In this document: in pieces, positions 19,608 through 28,166 of the stretch | Layout of the letters: each line of letters begins with the position of its first letter | Numbering within the stretch: the stretch's first letter is position 1 | Assembly: GCA_963762525.1 (NCBI GenBank) | Contig: CAVXKT010000011.1 | Coordinates: forward strand, 620,001-684,000 | Direction of reading: 5' to 3' | DNA length: 64,000 nt | Source: DATFDN01 sp963762525 | GTDB lineage: Bacteria > Pseudomonadota > Alphaproteobacteria > Acetobacterales > Acetobacteraceae | Program-made: the position numbers and the translations under genes | Notes under the pieces: generated by a model | The model's database searches: none | What the model was told of the DNA's origin: nothing | The model's input: only the letters and a program-made list of their open reading frames with translations

Positions 19608-20578
19608 TGCCGCTTCGCTCCATCCTCGCCGGCGTGGGCGGCTACTTGCCGAACCGGGTGGTCGGCAATGACGAGCTGGCCGAGCGGATCGAGACCTCGG
19701 ATGCATGGATCCGCGAGCGCACCGGCATCCGCCAGCGCCATATCGCCGGCGCCGACGAGACCTGCGCGTTCATGGGCACGGCGGCGGCGCGCGCGGCGCT
19801 GGCGGATGCCGAGACGGGGCCGGAGGAGGTGGATGCGATCATCCTCGCCACCAGCACGCCCGACCAGGCGTTTCCGGCGACCGCCTTGCGCGTGCAACAG
19901 GCGCTGGGCGTGGCGCACGGCTTCGGCTTCGATCTGGCCGCCGCCTGCGCCGGGTTCATCTACGCGCTCTCGGTCGCCGACGGCATGATCCGCTCGGGCC
20001 AGGCGCGCGGCATCCTGGTGATCGGCAGCGAGGTCTATTCGCGCATCCTGAACTGGCAGGATCGCGGCACCTGCGTGCTGTTCGGCGACGGCGCCGGGGC
20101 AGTGTTTCTGCGCGCCGGCGAGGGGCGGGGCAGCATCGATCGCGGCATCCTGTCGACGCATCTGCACGCCGAGGGCAAGCACGGCGATATCCTCTACGTC
20201 GATGGCGCGGTCGGGCTGCCCGACCGTCCCGGGCATCTGGTGATGAACGGGCGCGAGGTGTTCCGCCATGCCGTGACCAGGCTGGCCGAGACGGTGGACG
20301 AGGCGCTGGCGGCGAATGCGCTGAGCCGGCGCGACATCGATTGGCTGGTGCCGCACCAGGCCAATCTGCGCATCATCGAGGCGATGGGGCGCCGGCTTGG
20401 CCTGCCGTCCGAGCGCGTGGTGGTGACGGTCGATCGCCACGCCAACACCTCGGCCGCCTCGGTTCCGCTGGCTTTGGCCGAAGCCTGCACCGACGGCCGC
20501 ATCCGCCGCGGCGATCTGGTGCTGCTGGAGGCGCTCGGCGGCGGGCTGACTTGGGGTTCGGCGTTGGTGCGGATGTGA
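19607..20578 (+). CDS. fabH: 3-oxoacyl-ACP synthase III (FabH)
   Basis: This 323-residue condensing enzyme joins acetyl-CoA (or another acyl-CoA) to malonyl-ACP to start fatty-acid synthesis. The catalytic triad is present: Cys114 in DLAAACAGFIYAL, His250 in WLVPHQANLRI and Asn280 in DRHANTSAASVPLAL. The C-terminal LLEALGGGLTWGSALVRM is typical. The ATG at 19607 overlaps the plsX stop; an upstream ATG at 19595 would add MGHL and is less likely. The usual next gene, ihfA, is absent and insertion-sequence debris follows. Confidence 0.96.
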   Translation: MPLRSILAGVGGYLPNRVVGNDELAERIETSDAWIRERTGIRQRHIAGADETCAFMGTAAARAALADAETGPEEVDAIILATSTPDQAFPATALRVQQALGVAHGFGFDLAAACAGFIYALSVADGMIRSGQARGILVIGSEVYSRILNWQDRGTCVLFGDGAGAVFLRAGEGRGSIDRGILSTHLHAEGKHGDILYVDGAVGLPDRPGHLVMNGREVFRHAVTRLAETVDEALAANALSRRDIDWLVPHQANLRIIEAMGRRLGLPSERVVVTVDRHANTSAASVPLALAEACTDGRIRRGDLVLLEALGGGLTWGSALVRM

Positions 20579-20581
20579 GGG

Positions 20582-20695
20582 CGGCGGCGCACGGTGCATC
20601 GGGTTGCGATGCTGGTGTTCACCATGCGCGGCAATGTGCTGCGCGCGATCTCACTGCGAAAGGCCAGCCCGCGAGAGGTAATACCAGCCGCCTGA
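20582..20695 (+). pseudogene. brnT: BrnT-family toxin remnant
   Basis: Frame reading RRTVHRVAMLVFTMRGNVLR then AISLRKASPREV and a stop matches the C-terminal half of BrnT ribonuclease toxins (VVYTxRGxxIRIISARKAxxRE). The N-terminal 60 or so residues are missing, since fabH ends only a few bases before. The normal tail after REV is replaced by IPAA and a stop, probably where the mobile element begins. It has no start codon of its own and is not expected to be functional. A BrnA antitoxin gene lies 4 kb downstream. Confidence 0.5.
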
Positions 20696-20769
20696 CGTTC
20701 TGACTCAAACGTGAGTTGGTGCGGCTCGACGATGTTCGATTCGCTGCCGGGGTTGGCAGGGGACGGGAC

Positions 20770-21255
20770 ATGGCGGTTGCGGTCACGCGGACGGAGTTTG
20801 GACGCGGCGGAACTGCGGGCGGCGGCGGCGCGCAGCAAGGATGCGGCCGCAGCGCGACGGATGCTCGCGATTGCCTCTGGTGCTGGAAGGGGCAACCGGA
20901 CCGAGGCGGCCGGCGCGCCGGCATGGACCGACAGACGCTGCGCGACTGGGTGCATCGCTACAACGCACGGCGGCCTGGCCGGGCTGGCGAACCGAGCCGA
21001 ACGCCGGCGCGCCGCCGCGCAAGCTGACGCCGGAGCAGGAGGCCGCGGTCGCCGCGTGGGTGCGCGCACGGGCCCGAGGCTGGAGAGCACAAGGTGGTGC
21101 GCTGGCGGCTGGTCGACTTGCGCGAGAGATCGGCCGGCGGTTCGGCGTGCAGCTGCACGAGCGCACGGTTGGCAAGCTGATGGCGCGACTGAACTTCTCT
21201 CGCGTGTCGGTCCGCCCGCGCCATCCGCGCAGGATCGAAGCGGCCCAGGAGGCGC
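20770..21255 (+). pseudogene. IS630-family transposase, N-terminal part, frame broken
   Basis: The helix-turn-helix region is clear: DAAELRAAAARSKDAAAARR, then RTEAARRAGMDRQTLRDWVH, PPRKLTPEQEAAVAAWVRA and IGRRFGVQLHERTVGKLMAR. These match IS630-family transposases with an N-terminal homeodomain-like unit. At least three frame changes (near 20803, 20890 and 21000, with another possible near 21080) interrupt it. The DDE catalytic domain (usually starting IWFQDEARxG) is absent. It cannot encode an active transposase. Confidence 0.75.
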
Positions 21256-21442
21256 ATAAAAAACGTATGGCCCGCCCCGTCCGCAAGCGATTTCTGCGAT
21301 CCGATCCAGCAGTCTGCGTCAACGTATCCGGCCTGTGGGCATAGCCCCGGCCAAGATGGAGATCCGCGCGTCCTGGTCCCCATAAACTTCACGGCGTCGA
21401 GCGCCATTTTTTATGCCAGGTGTCCGGAACGCCGATCGACTG

Positions 21443-22055
21443 TCAGGCCATCTCGCTTTCACCACCAGCAGACATCAGCGGCCGAGCGGCGCACTCTCGC
21501 CGCAGCCGGCCGATCTCGATCAAGCCGTCAGCGCTTGCCGCCGTGGCGTCGAACGCCTCGCCTTGCCGCAGCACGGCCCACACGATCCGCGCCAGCTTGT
21601 TGGCCAGGGCGACCACGGCGGCGTTCTTGTGCATGCGCTTCAACAGCCCCCGCAGCCAGCCGCCGAGCGGCGTAGCACTGGCCGCCAGCACCGGCAGGGC
21701 GGACCGGGCGCCGTGGATGAGCAGCTTGCGCAGGTATTTGTTGCCGCGCTTGGTGATCCCGACCAGTCGGGGTTTGCCGCCGGTCGTGATCTGGCGCGGC
21801 ACCAGCCCGAGCCAGGCGGCGAGATCGCGCCCACGCGCAAAGCGTCTGGGCGTTGCCGACGGCGGCCACCAGCGCCGTCGCATTCAGCACGCCGATGCCG
21901 GGGATCGTCGCGAGCCGCCGCGCGTCGGCGTCGCTACGGGCGCACGCGGCGAACTCATTATCGAACGCGGCGATCCGTCGGTCGAGCTCGAGCCACTCGG
22001 CGCGCATCACTCGCATTTGGAGCGCGCGAGCCGACACGCGCGCTTGACACCTCGG
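21443..22055 (-). pseudogene. IS110-family transposase, C-terminal part, frame broken
   Basis: The minus strand encodes the transposase_20 domain: RRLATIPGIGVLNATALVAA, then RGRDLAAWLGLVPRQITTGG and KPRLVGITKRGNKYLRKLLI, ending near GGESEMA. One frame change near 21845 separates the two parts. The N-terminal DEDD RuvC-like domain, with most of the catalytic acidic residues, is missing upstream of about residue SARALQMRVMRAEWLELDRR. The element is therefore dead, and nirK begins only 60 bp beyond its broken edge. Confidence 0.8.
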
Positions 22056-22113
22056 GGTGCCGGACCACTACCTGACAGGAAGAATTGACCCGGGAGCGGC
22101 AAGGGGTGCTCGC

Positions 22114-24076
22114 ATGAAGCGTGCTGTTGCATTCCTGGCGCTGATCGCCGCCGCGGGCGTTCTGGCTGCCGCTGTCGTGCCACCAGGCCTGGATGCGGCG
22201 CCGCTCGGCGTAGCGGCGGAGTCGCCTTCCGCCTATCGCGGCCTCGCCGCTAAGAGGCCTTGCGCGGAGAAATGCCCGCGCCGATGGTGCTCGCGCAAAT
22301 CGCCGGACCCGCGCCCGGTGCTCCGCCGGATCAATCACAAGCCGCGCAAACAGCCTCTCCTCCGGATCAGGCGGTCGCTGAAGGACGGCTCGTCTATCGC
22401 TACTGCCAAGCCTGCCATTCGCTCGAACCGGGCCGAACCTTGATCGGCCCGAGCCTCGCCGGCCTCTTTGGCCGCCATTCCGGCAGCGTCGCCAACTTCA
22501 ATTACTCTCCGGCGATGCGGCAGGCCAACATCGTCTGGGACGAGAAGACGCTCGATGAGTACCTGACCGCGCCCCAGAAGCTGGTTCCCGGGAAACCGAA
22601 TGCCCTTCCCCGGCCTGCGTTCGGCAACCGATCGCCACGACGTCATCGCCTTCCTGCGCGCGCGCTCCGGGGCGCCCTCCGCAACGGCGACAGTAATCGC
22701 GCAAGCGGCCACTCCTCCGGCCGCCTCCCGCTCGGATATGTCTCCGGGACCTGCGCTCCCGCCCGCCGCCCAGTGCCGAGCGGGGCCGGCGGCGAACGCC
22801 ATGACGCCGGAGCTGAAATATACCTTGCGTTCCGGAATTGTCGATGGACGCATGGTCTTTATCGGCGTCGGCGGAGCGATCGACGGCGAGACCAACCCGA
22901 TGCTCACCGCCGCGGTCGGCGAAACCGTCCAGGTCACGCTTCTCAACGGCGAGGGCGCGGAGCACGACATCGACTTTCCCTCCCAGAACGCCGCTCCGGG
23001 CGCGTCACCGGCCGGGGTTCCAGCACGACCATCGCCTTTACCGCGACGTCCCTCGGCGAGTTCCAATATTATTGCGACCTGCCGGGTCACCGCGAAGCGG
23101 GCATGGAAGGGCGCTTCACGGTCACTCGCGAACCGCCGACGCCGACGCTTCTCCAGGCCGACATTTCGCATGATCCGGCGAATGTCCCGCCGGCGATCGG
23201 CAATCGTCCGCCGGAGACGGTGCGCATCGATCTTGAAGCGGTCGAGCAGTTGGCCCGGCTCGCCGACGGCACGAGCTTTACGTTCTGGACCTTCAACGGC
23301 ACCGTGCCGGGTCCGTTCTTGCGCGTGCGCGTCGGCGATACGGTCGAAGTGCACATGAAAAACGCGCCGAACAGCGCCATGATGCACTCCGTCGATTTCC
23401 ACGCGGCGACGGGTCCGGGCGGCGGCTCGGCGGGACTTCAAGCGGCTCCCGGAGAGGAGAAGGTGCTCACCTTCAAGGCGCTGGTGCCCGGCCTGTTCGT
23501 CTATCACTGCGCCACCCCGATGGTAGCGGAGCATATCGCCAACGGGATGTACGGCATGATCCTGGTCGAGCCGGAGGGCGGATTGCCGCGCGTCGATCAC
23601 GAGTTCTACGTGATGCAGGGCGAAGTCTATACGGAAGGCGCCTTCGGCCAGCAGGGAGTCAACAGTTCAGCGTCGAGAAGCTGCTGGACGAGCGGCCGGA
23701 ATACTTCGTCTTCAACGGCGCGGTCGGCGCATTGAGCAAGCTGCACCCGCTGCGCGCGAAAGTGGGTGAGACCGTCCGTATATACTTCGGCGACGGCGGC
23801 CCCAACTTCACGTCCTCGTTCCACGTGATCGGCGAGATTTTCGAGAGCGTTTATCAGAGCGGCTCGTTCGCCAACCCGCCCATCCACGGCGTGCAGACCG
23901 TGACCGTGCCGCCGGGCGGTTCGACGGTCGTGGAGTTCAAGCCCGAGATTCCCGGCCAATACGTGGTGGTCGACCACGCCCTGGCGCGGATGGAACGCGG
24001 CCTGGTCGGATTGCTGCAGGTGGAGGGTCCGCAGAACCCGAGCGTGTACCATCCCGTGGCGCAAAATAAGAAATAA
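22114..24076 (+). CDS. nirK: Multidomain copper nitrite reductase: heme c + cupredoxin + NirK core
   Basis: About 650 residues, reducing nitrite to nitric oxide in the periplasm. After a signal peptide (MKRAVAFLALIAAAGVLAAA) comes a cytochrome c domain with heme site YCQACH and distal MPFPGL. A plastocyanin-like cupredoxin follows, with type 1 copper ligands His (AEHDIDF), Cys (QYYCDLPGH), His and Met (EAGMEG). The two-cupredoxin NirK core comes last: MMHSVDFHA carries the T1 His, catalytic Asp and T2 His; VYHCATPM and AEHIANGMYG carry T2 His/T1 Cys and T1 His/Met; LHPLRAKVGE has the second-sphere His, and FTSSFHVIGEIF the last T2 His. Frame changes are needed near 22255, 22592, 23000 and 23665. 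All catalytic residues survive. Fused donor domains are known in some rhizobial CuNiRs. Confidence 0.88.
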
Positions 24077-24110
24077 CCCGCGCCTGCCGCCGTCCGGGAA
24101 ACTCAAAGCT

Positions 24111-24549
24111 ATGCTTTCAAGAATCAGCCGATTCAATGAGGCGATTGCGGTCTCGCTCACCAAAGCATTTGGAACCATGTGGGTTTGTTATGCCTTCATG
24201 GTGTATGGGCTGCTTCCCGCGTTTGCCGTTTTCCATCCTCATCAGGACTTTTTCTGTATTGGTCCAACTGGGTTCAACTCTGGTCATTGCCTTTGATACT
24301 GGTAGGCACTAACATCCTGGGGAGAGAAGCGGAGAAACGCTCCAAGCTCGACCACCAAAGATTGGCCGATTTGACGAGGAGCAGCAACGAACCTACAATC
24401 AGGTCATTGAGATGTTAGAGACGCAGAAAGAGATGATGGCGGAAATGCTGAAGCAGGATGTCGTATTACGGGCGCAGGACATGGTATTAGCCGAACAAAC
24501 CGGAATGCTCAAGGAACAGCTGCTGCTGTTGAGAACCAGCAGGGCGTGA
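24111..24549 (+). CDS. Small membrane protein with C-terminal coiled coil, frame broken
   Basis: About 145 residues after two frame changes near 24268 and 24372. Two hydrophobic segments (MWVCYAFMVYGLLPAFAVF and WVQLWSLPLILVGTNILG) are separated by HPHQDFFLYWSN. They are followed by a charged, heptad-like tail: EEQQRTYNQVIEMLETQKEM, then EQTGMLKEQLLLL. The topology resembles DUF1003 and low-affinity iron permease-like small membrane proteins, but I do not recognise the family. It lies 34 bp after nirK on the same strand and is clearly richer in A/T than its surroundings, suggesting recent acquisition. Confidence 0.55.
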
Positions 24550-24675
24550 CCGCAAGCACGATCCGACATGACGCCACTGGACGCCGCCAAGCGCCAGGCC
24601 ACGCCGTTCAAGTGGTCGGGAGGGCTATGGGGCGGCTGCTCGGTGGGGTCTCCCTCTTGCCTAATAAAAGACGCT

Positions 24676-24948
24676 ATGACCAAGGTTAGTCCGCCGGCCG
24701 ATTTCGACGAGAATCCGGAATGGACCGAGGAGGATTTCGCGCGGGCGCGGCCCTTCAAGGAGGGGTTTCCGGAGCAACACGAGGCCTGGAAAAATCGCGG
24801 CGGGCGCCCGCCCGTCGAGCAGCCGAAGGTGCATATCGGATTCCAACTCGCGGCCGATGTGGTGAAGGGCGTTCGGGCGACCGGCCCGGGCTACAATGCG
24901 CGCGTCGAGAGGCTGCTGCGCGAGGCGCTGGCGAAGGGCGACTTGTAA
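24676..24948 (+). CDS. brnA: BrnA-family antitoxin
   Basis: This 90-residue protein has the BrnA layout. An acidic N-terminal arm (DFDENPEWTEEDFARARPFK) contacts BrnT toxin, a basic proline-rich linker (RGGRPPVEQPKVHIGFQLA) follows, and a ribbon-helix-helix-like C-terminus (GVRATGPGYNARVERLLREA) binds the operator. An upstream in-frame start at 24568 would add 36 residues unlike the family. BrnA normally follows brnT directly; here no intact brnT precedes it and only a remnant lies 4 kb upstream, so it is an orphan antitoxin. Confidence 0.82.
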   Translation: MTKVSPPADFDENPEWTEEDFARARPFKEGFPEQHEAWKNRGGRPPVEQPKVHIGFQLAADVVKGVRATGPGYNARVERLLREALAKGDL

Positions 24949-25184
24949 CCGCCCGATCCTCCCCTCTTCCGCACCGCTTCGCCGCCCCCTGCACGAGCGC
25001 CCCTGCCGCGCATTCCGGCCGGGCGGTGATGTCACCGGCCCGCGGGTGCCGTTCCGGGCGTCGATGACCAGCGGCGCGACCCGGCCGCGCGCGATTCGGC
25101 GCCGGCGCGTGAGGAGCGGGGCGTCCCAGGCTGACATCGGCGCCGGTTTTCCCTATGTGTGGAACCTACCCCGAATTCCGGACC
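24949..25184. other. Intergenic region before lepA
   Basis: About 235 bp of very GC-rich sequence with no recognisable gene on either strand. It must hold the lepA promoter, but no consensus -35/-10 pair stands out. No terminator hairpin for brnA is obvious. Confidence 0.4.
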
Positions 25185-26990
25185 ATGACCGACACGCCCG
25201 TCGACCGCATCCGCAACTTCGCCATCATCGCCCATATCGATCATGGGAAGTCCACGCTGGCCGACCGGCTGATTCAGGCGACCGGCGCGCTGTCGGACCG
25301 CGAGATGACGCATCAGGTGCTCGACAATATGGAGCTCGAGCGCGAGCGCGGGATCACCATCAAGGCGCAGACCGTTCGCCTCACCTACAAGGCCAAGGAC
25401 GGCCGCACCTACGAGCTGAACCTGATGGACACGCCCGGCCATGTCGATTTCGCCTACGAGGTGAGCCGCAGCCTCGCCGCCTGCGAGGGCTCGCTGCTGG
25501 TGGTGGATGCGAGCCAGGGGGTCGAGGCGCAGACGCTCGCCAACGTCTATCAGGCGATCGACGCCGGGCATGAGATCGTGCCCGTTCTCAACAAGATCGA
25601 CCTGCCGGCGGCCGAGCCCGAGCGGGTGCGCCAGCAGATCGAGGACGTGATCGGGCTCGACGCCGCCGACGCCGTCGAGATCAGCGCCAAGACCGGCCTC
25701 AACATCGAGGGCGTGCTGGAGGCGCTGGTGGCGCGGCTGCCGCCGCCGAAAGGCGACGGGGCGGCGCCGCTGAAGGCGTTGCTGGTCGATAGCTGGTACG
25801 ACCCCTATCTCGGCGTGGTGATCCTGGTGCGGGTGAAGGACGGCCGGCTCAAGCGCGGCCAGCGCATCCGCATGATGTCCACCGGCGCCGTGCATTCGGT
25901 GGAGCAGGTGGGCGTGTTCAGCCCGAAGATGATCCCGACCGACGATCTGGGGCCCGGGCGAAATCGGCTATATCACCGCCGCCATCAAGACCGTTGCCGA
26001 CTGCCGGGTGGGCGATACGCTCACCGACGACAGGTGCCGGCGAAGCAGGCGCTGCCCGGCTTCAAGCCGTCGGTTCCGGTGGTGTGGTGCGGTCTCTATC
26101 CGGTGGATGCCGACGATTTCGAGAAGCTGCGCGACAGCCTGGCCAAGCTCAGGCTGAACGACGCGAGCTTTCACTACGAGCCGGAGACCTCGGCCGCGCT
26201 CGGCTTCGGCTTTCGCTGCGGCTTCCTGGGGTTGTTGCATCTGGAGATCATCCAGGAACGGCTGGCGCGCGAATTCGCCCTCGACCTGATCGCCACCGCG
26301 CCATCGGTGGTCTATCGCCTCCATCGCACCAACGGGCAGACGCAGGAGTTGCACAATCCGGCCGATATGCCCGACGGCAGCGTGATCGACCACATCGAGG
26401 AGCCGTGGATTCGGGCGACGATCATGGTGCCGGACGACTATCTCGGCGCGGTTCTGGGCCTCTGCAACGATCGCCGCGGCGAGCAGGTTGACCTGACCTA
26501 TGTCGGCAATCGTGCGATGGCGGTCTATCGACTGCCGCTGAACGAGGTGGTGTTCGACTTCTACGATCGGCTGAAGTCGGTTAGCCGCGGTTACGCCAGC
26601 TTCGACTACCAGATGGACGGCTACGCGCCGGGCGAATTGGTGCGCATCTCCATCCTCGTCAACGCCGAGCCGGTGGACGCGCTGAGCTTCATCGCCCATC
26701 GGGCGGCGGCGGAGGCGCGCGGGCGCGCCATCTGCGGCAAGCTGAAGGAGCTGATTCCGCGCCAGTTGTTCAAGATCGCCATTCAGGCGGCGATCGGCGG
26801 ACGGGTGATCGCGCGCGAGACGATCAGCGCGCTTTCCAAGGACGTCACCGCCAAATGCTACGGCGGCGACGTCACCCGCAAGCGCAAGCTCCTGGAGAAG
26901 CAAAAGGAGGGCAAGAAGCGGATGCGCCAGTTCGGCCGGGTGGAAATCCCGCAATCGGCCTTCCTGGCGGCGCTGAAGATGGATGCATAA
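25185..26990 (+). CDS. lepA: Elongation factor 4 (LepA)
   Basis: This roughly 601-residue translational GTPase remobilises stalled ribosomes. N-terminal G motifs: G1 AHIDHGKSTLADRL, G2 RGITIKAQTVRL, G3 DTPGHVDFAYEV, G4 LNKIDLP. The EF4-specific C-terminus has YQMDGYAPGELVRISILVN, RQLFKIAIQAAIGGRVIARE and KDVTAKCYGGDVTRKRKLLE. Two nearby frame changes (about 25955 and 26030) compensate each other and scramble about 25 residues; the correct text between them reads EIGYITAAIKTVADCRVGDT. The ATG giving MTDTPVDRIRN is chosen over an upstream start that adds ten atypical residues. Confidence 0.95.
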   Translation: MTDTPVDRIRNFAIIAHIDHGKSTLADRLIQATGALSDREMTHQVLDNMELERERGITIKAQTVRLTYKAKDGRTYELNLMDTPGHVDFAYEVSRSLAACEGSLLVVDASQGVEAQTLANVYQAIDAGHEIVPVLNKIDLPAAEPERVRQQIEDVIGLDAADAVEISAKTGLNIEGVLEALVARLPPPKGDGAAPLKALLVDSWYDPYLGVVILVRVKDGRLKRGQRIRMMSTGAVHSVEQVGVFSPKMIPTDDLGPGRNRLYHRRHQDRCRLPGGRYAHRRQVPAKQALPGFKPSVPVVWCGLYPVDADDFEKLRDSLAKLRLNDASFHYEPETSAALGFGFRCGFLGLLHLEIIQERLAREFALDLIATAPSVVYRLHRTNGQTQELHNPADMPDGSVIDHIEEPWIRATIMVPDDYLGAVLGLCNDRRGEQVDLTYVGNRAMAVYRLPLNEVVFDFYDRLKSVSRGYASFDYQMDGYAPGELVRISILVNAEPVDALSFIAHRAAAEARGRAICGKLKELIPRQLFKIAIQAAIGGRVIARETISALSKDVTAKCYGGDVTRKRKLLEKQKEGKKRMRQFGRVEIPQSAFLAALKMDA

Positions 26991-26993
26991 ATC

Positions 26994-27026
26994 CCCGAGC
27001 GGCCTTCGAAGCAAAGGCCGCTCGGG
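26994..27026. terminator. Bidirectional hairpin between lepA and the GMC gene
   Basis: A perfect 13-bp inverted repeat, cccgagcggcctt and aaggccgctcggg, with a 7-nt loop, begins four bases after the lepA stop. On the other strand it lies 18 bases beyond the stop of the convergent GMC oxidoreductase. No long T-run follows on either side, but position and stability fit a shared terminator. Confidence 0.75.
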
Positions 27027-27044
27027 CCGCGGTTTCCCTACCGA

Positions 27045-27905
27045 TCAGAGTTCATTCCGCCCCATCGCCCCGGCGATGTGATCGGCCTGACGGGTTGCCA
27101 GAGCGACGATCGTGAGCGTCGGGTTGCAGGCGGCGGAGGTGGTGAACTGGCTGCCGTCGGAGATGAACAAATTCGGAATGTCGTGGGTTTGACCGAAATT
27201 GTTCACCACGCCGTCGAGCGGCTTCTCGCTCATCCGGTTGGTGCCCATGTTGTGCGTGCTCGGATAGGGCGGCGTCGGGAAGGTGCGGATCGCGCCCACC
27301 GCGTCGTAGATCGCCGCGCCCTGCCGGTACGCGTGCTCGCGCATCGCATTGTCGTTCGGGGTGGTCGTCGAAATGCACGCTGGCGACCGGCAATCCGTGC
27401 GCGTCCTTGGTGGTCGGGTCCAGGGTGACGCGATTGGTCTCCTGCGGCAGGTCCTCGCCCACGATCCACATCCCGGCGGTGTTCGGGTAGTCGTCGATGG
27501 CGCTGGTGAAGTTCCGCCCCCAGGCGCCCGGATTGAGAAAGGCGGCGTAGAAGGCGAGGCCGAGCGAGAGGGTTTCCAGCTCATAGCCGCCGACGAAGCC
27601 GCGTGCGGGGTCGTTGCGCGCCTCGTCGCGCACGATGCCGGCCATGGTGGTGCCGCGATACATGTGCACCGGCCGCTCGAACGACGCATAGACGCTGCCG
27701 GTCATGTGCCGCATGTAGTTGCGCCCGACCTGGCCCGAGCTGTTGGCGAGCCCGTCGGGGAACATCGACGAGATGCTGTTCAGCAGCAGCCTCGGGCTTT
27801 CGAGCGAATTGCCGGCGACCGCGACCACGCGCGCCTTCTGGCGCTGATGCGCCCCCGTCGCGTCGGCATAGACGACACCCGTCACCTTGCCGGACGGGTC
27901 ATGCG
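27045..27905 (-). pseudogene. GMC-type dehydrogenase, C-terminal fragment
   Basis: The fragment encodes the C-terminal half of a glucose-methanol-choline family flavoenzyme like the large subunit of membrane gluconate or sorbitol dehydrogenases. It starts DPSGKVTGVVYADATGAHQR and continues VVAVAGNSLESPRLLLNSIS; the catalytic His and Asn are in STHNMGTNRM and ACNPTLTIVALATRQADHI. One frame change lies near 27345. The FAD-binding N-terminus (GxGxxG) is missing: upstream the sequence switches directly into a truncated VOC gene near 27900. It is probably inactive unless that junction is an assembly artefact. A c-type cytochrome just upstream would be its natural electron acceptor. Confidence 0.75.
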
Positions 27906-28166
27906 AGCCGCGCGTGCTCGGTCTCCAGATCGTCCACCGCCACCGCGATGTGACCGTAGCCGTCGCCTTGGGTGTAGGGAGTTCTGGCGGTCGTTGTTCA
28001 CCGTCAGCTCCAGCTCGAACGGCGAGCTTGGGTGGCGCAGATAGATCAGCGTAAAAGTCTCGAAGGCGAAGCGATCAACCGCCTCCAGCCCGAACGCCCG
28101 GTGATAGAAATCGACCGCTCGGCCCTCGTCGAGCACCCGGATCATCGAATGGATGGGCGTTGCCAT
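27899..28166 (-). pseudogene. VOC (glyoxalase-like) protein, N-terminal fragment
   Basis: It begins MATPIHSMIRVLDEGRAVDF then YHRAFGLEAVDRFAFETFTL, the first beta-alpha-beta-beta-beta unit of lactoylglutathione-lyase-like VOC proteins. One frame change near 27980 restores YTQGDGYGHIAVAVDDLETE, after which the sequence runs into the middle of the GMC gene. Roughly the last third of a normal VOC protein is missing. The start codon follows the cytochrome c stop without a gap. Confidence 0.65.

Larger units (their letters stand above)
20700..22055. mobile_element. Nested insertion-sequence remnants (IS630 type broken by IS110 type)
   Basis: A plus-strand IS630-type transposase starts near 20770 and loses similarity at about 21255, immediately after HKK. 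From there the sequence reads as the downstream end and 3' half of a minus-strand IS110-type transposase (stop at 21443), which itself ends abruptly near 22055. The simplest reading is IS110 inserted into IS630, followed by deletion of the remaining parts of both. I could not identify terminal inverted repeats. The stretch 21260-21442 holds no gene and probably is the IS110 end. Confidence 0.6.

Noticed and set aside
22030..22114. Possible FNR/NnrR site upstream of nirK
   Set aside because: TTGAC occurs twice but without the matching inverted half at the right spacing.
24568..24675. BrnT N-terminus-like text DAAKRQAT just before brnA
   Set aside because: Only eight residues resemble the family and the order relative to the other remnant does not fit a simple insertion.
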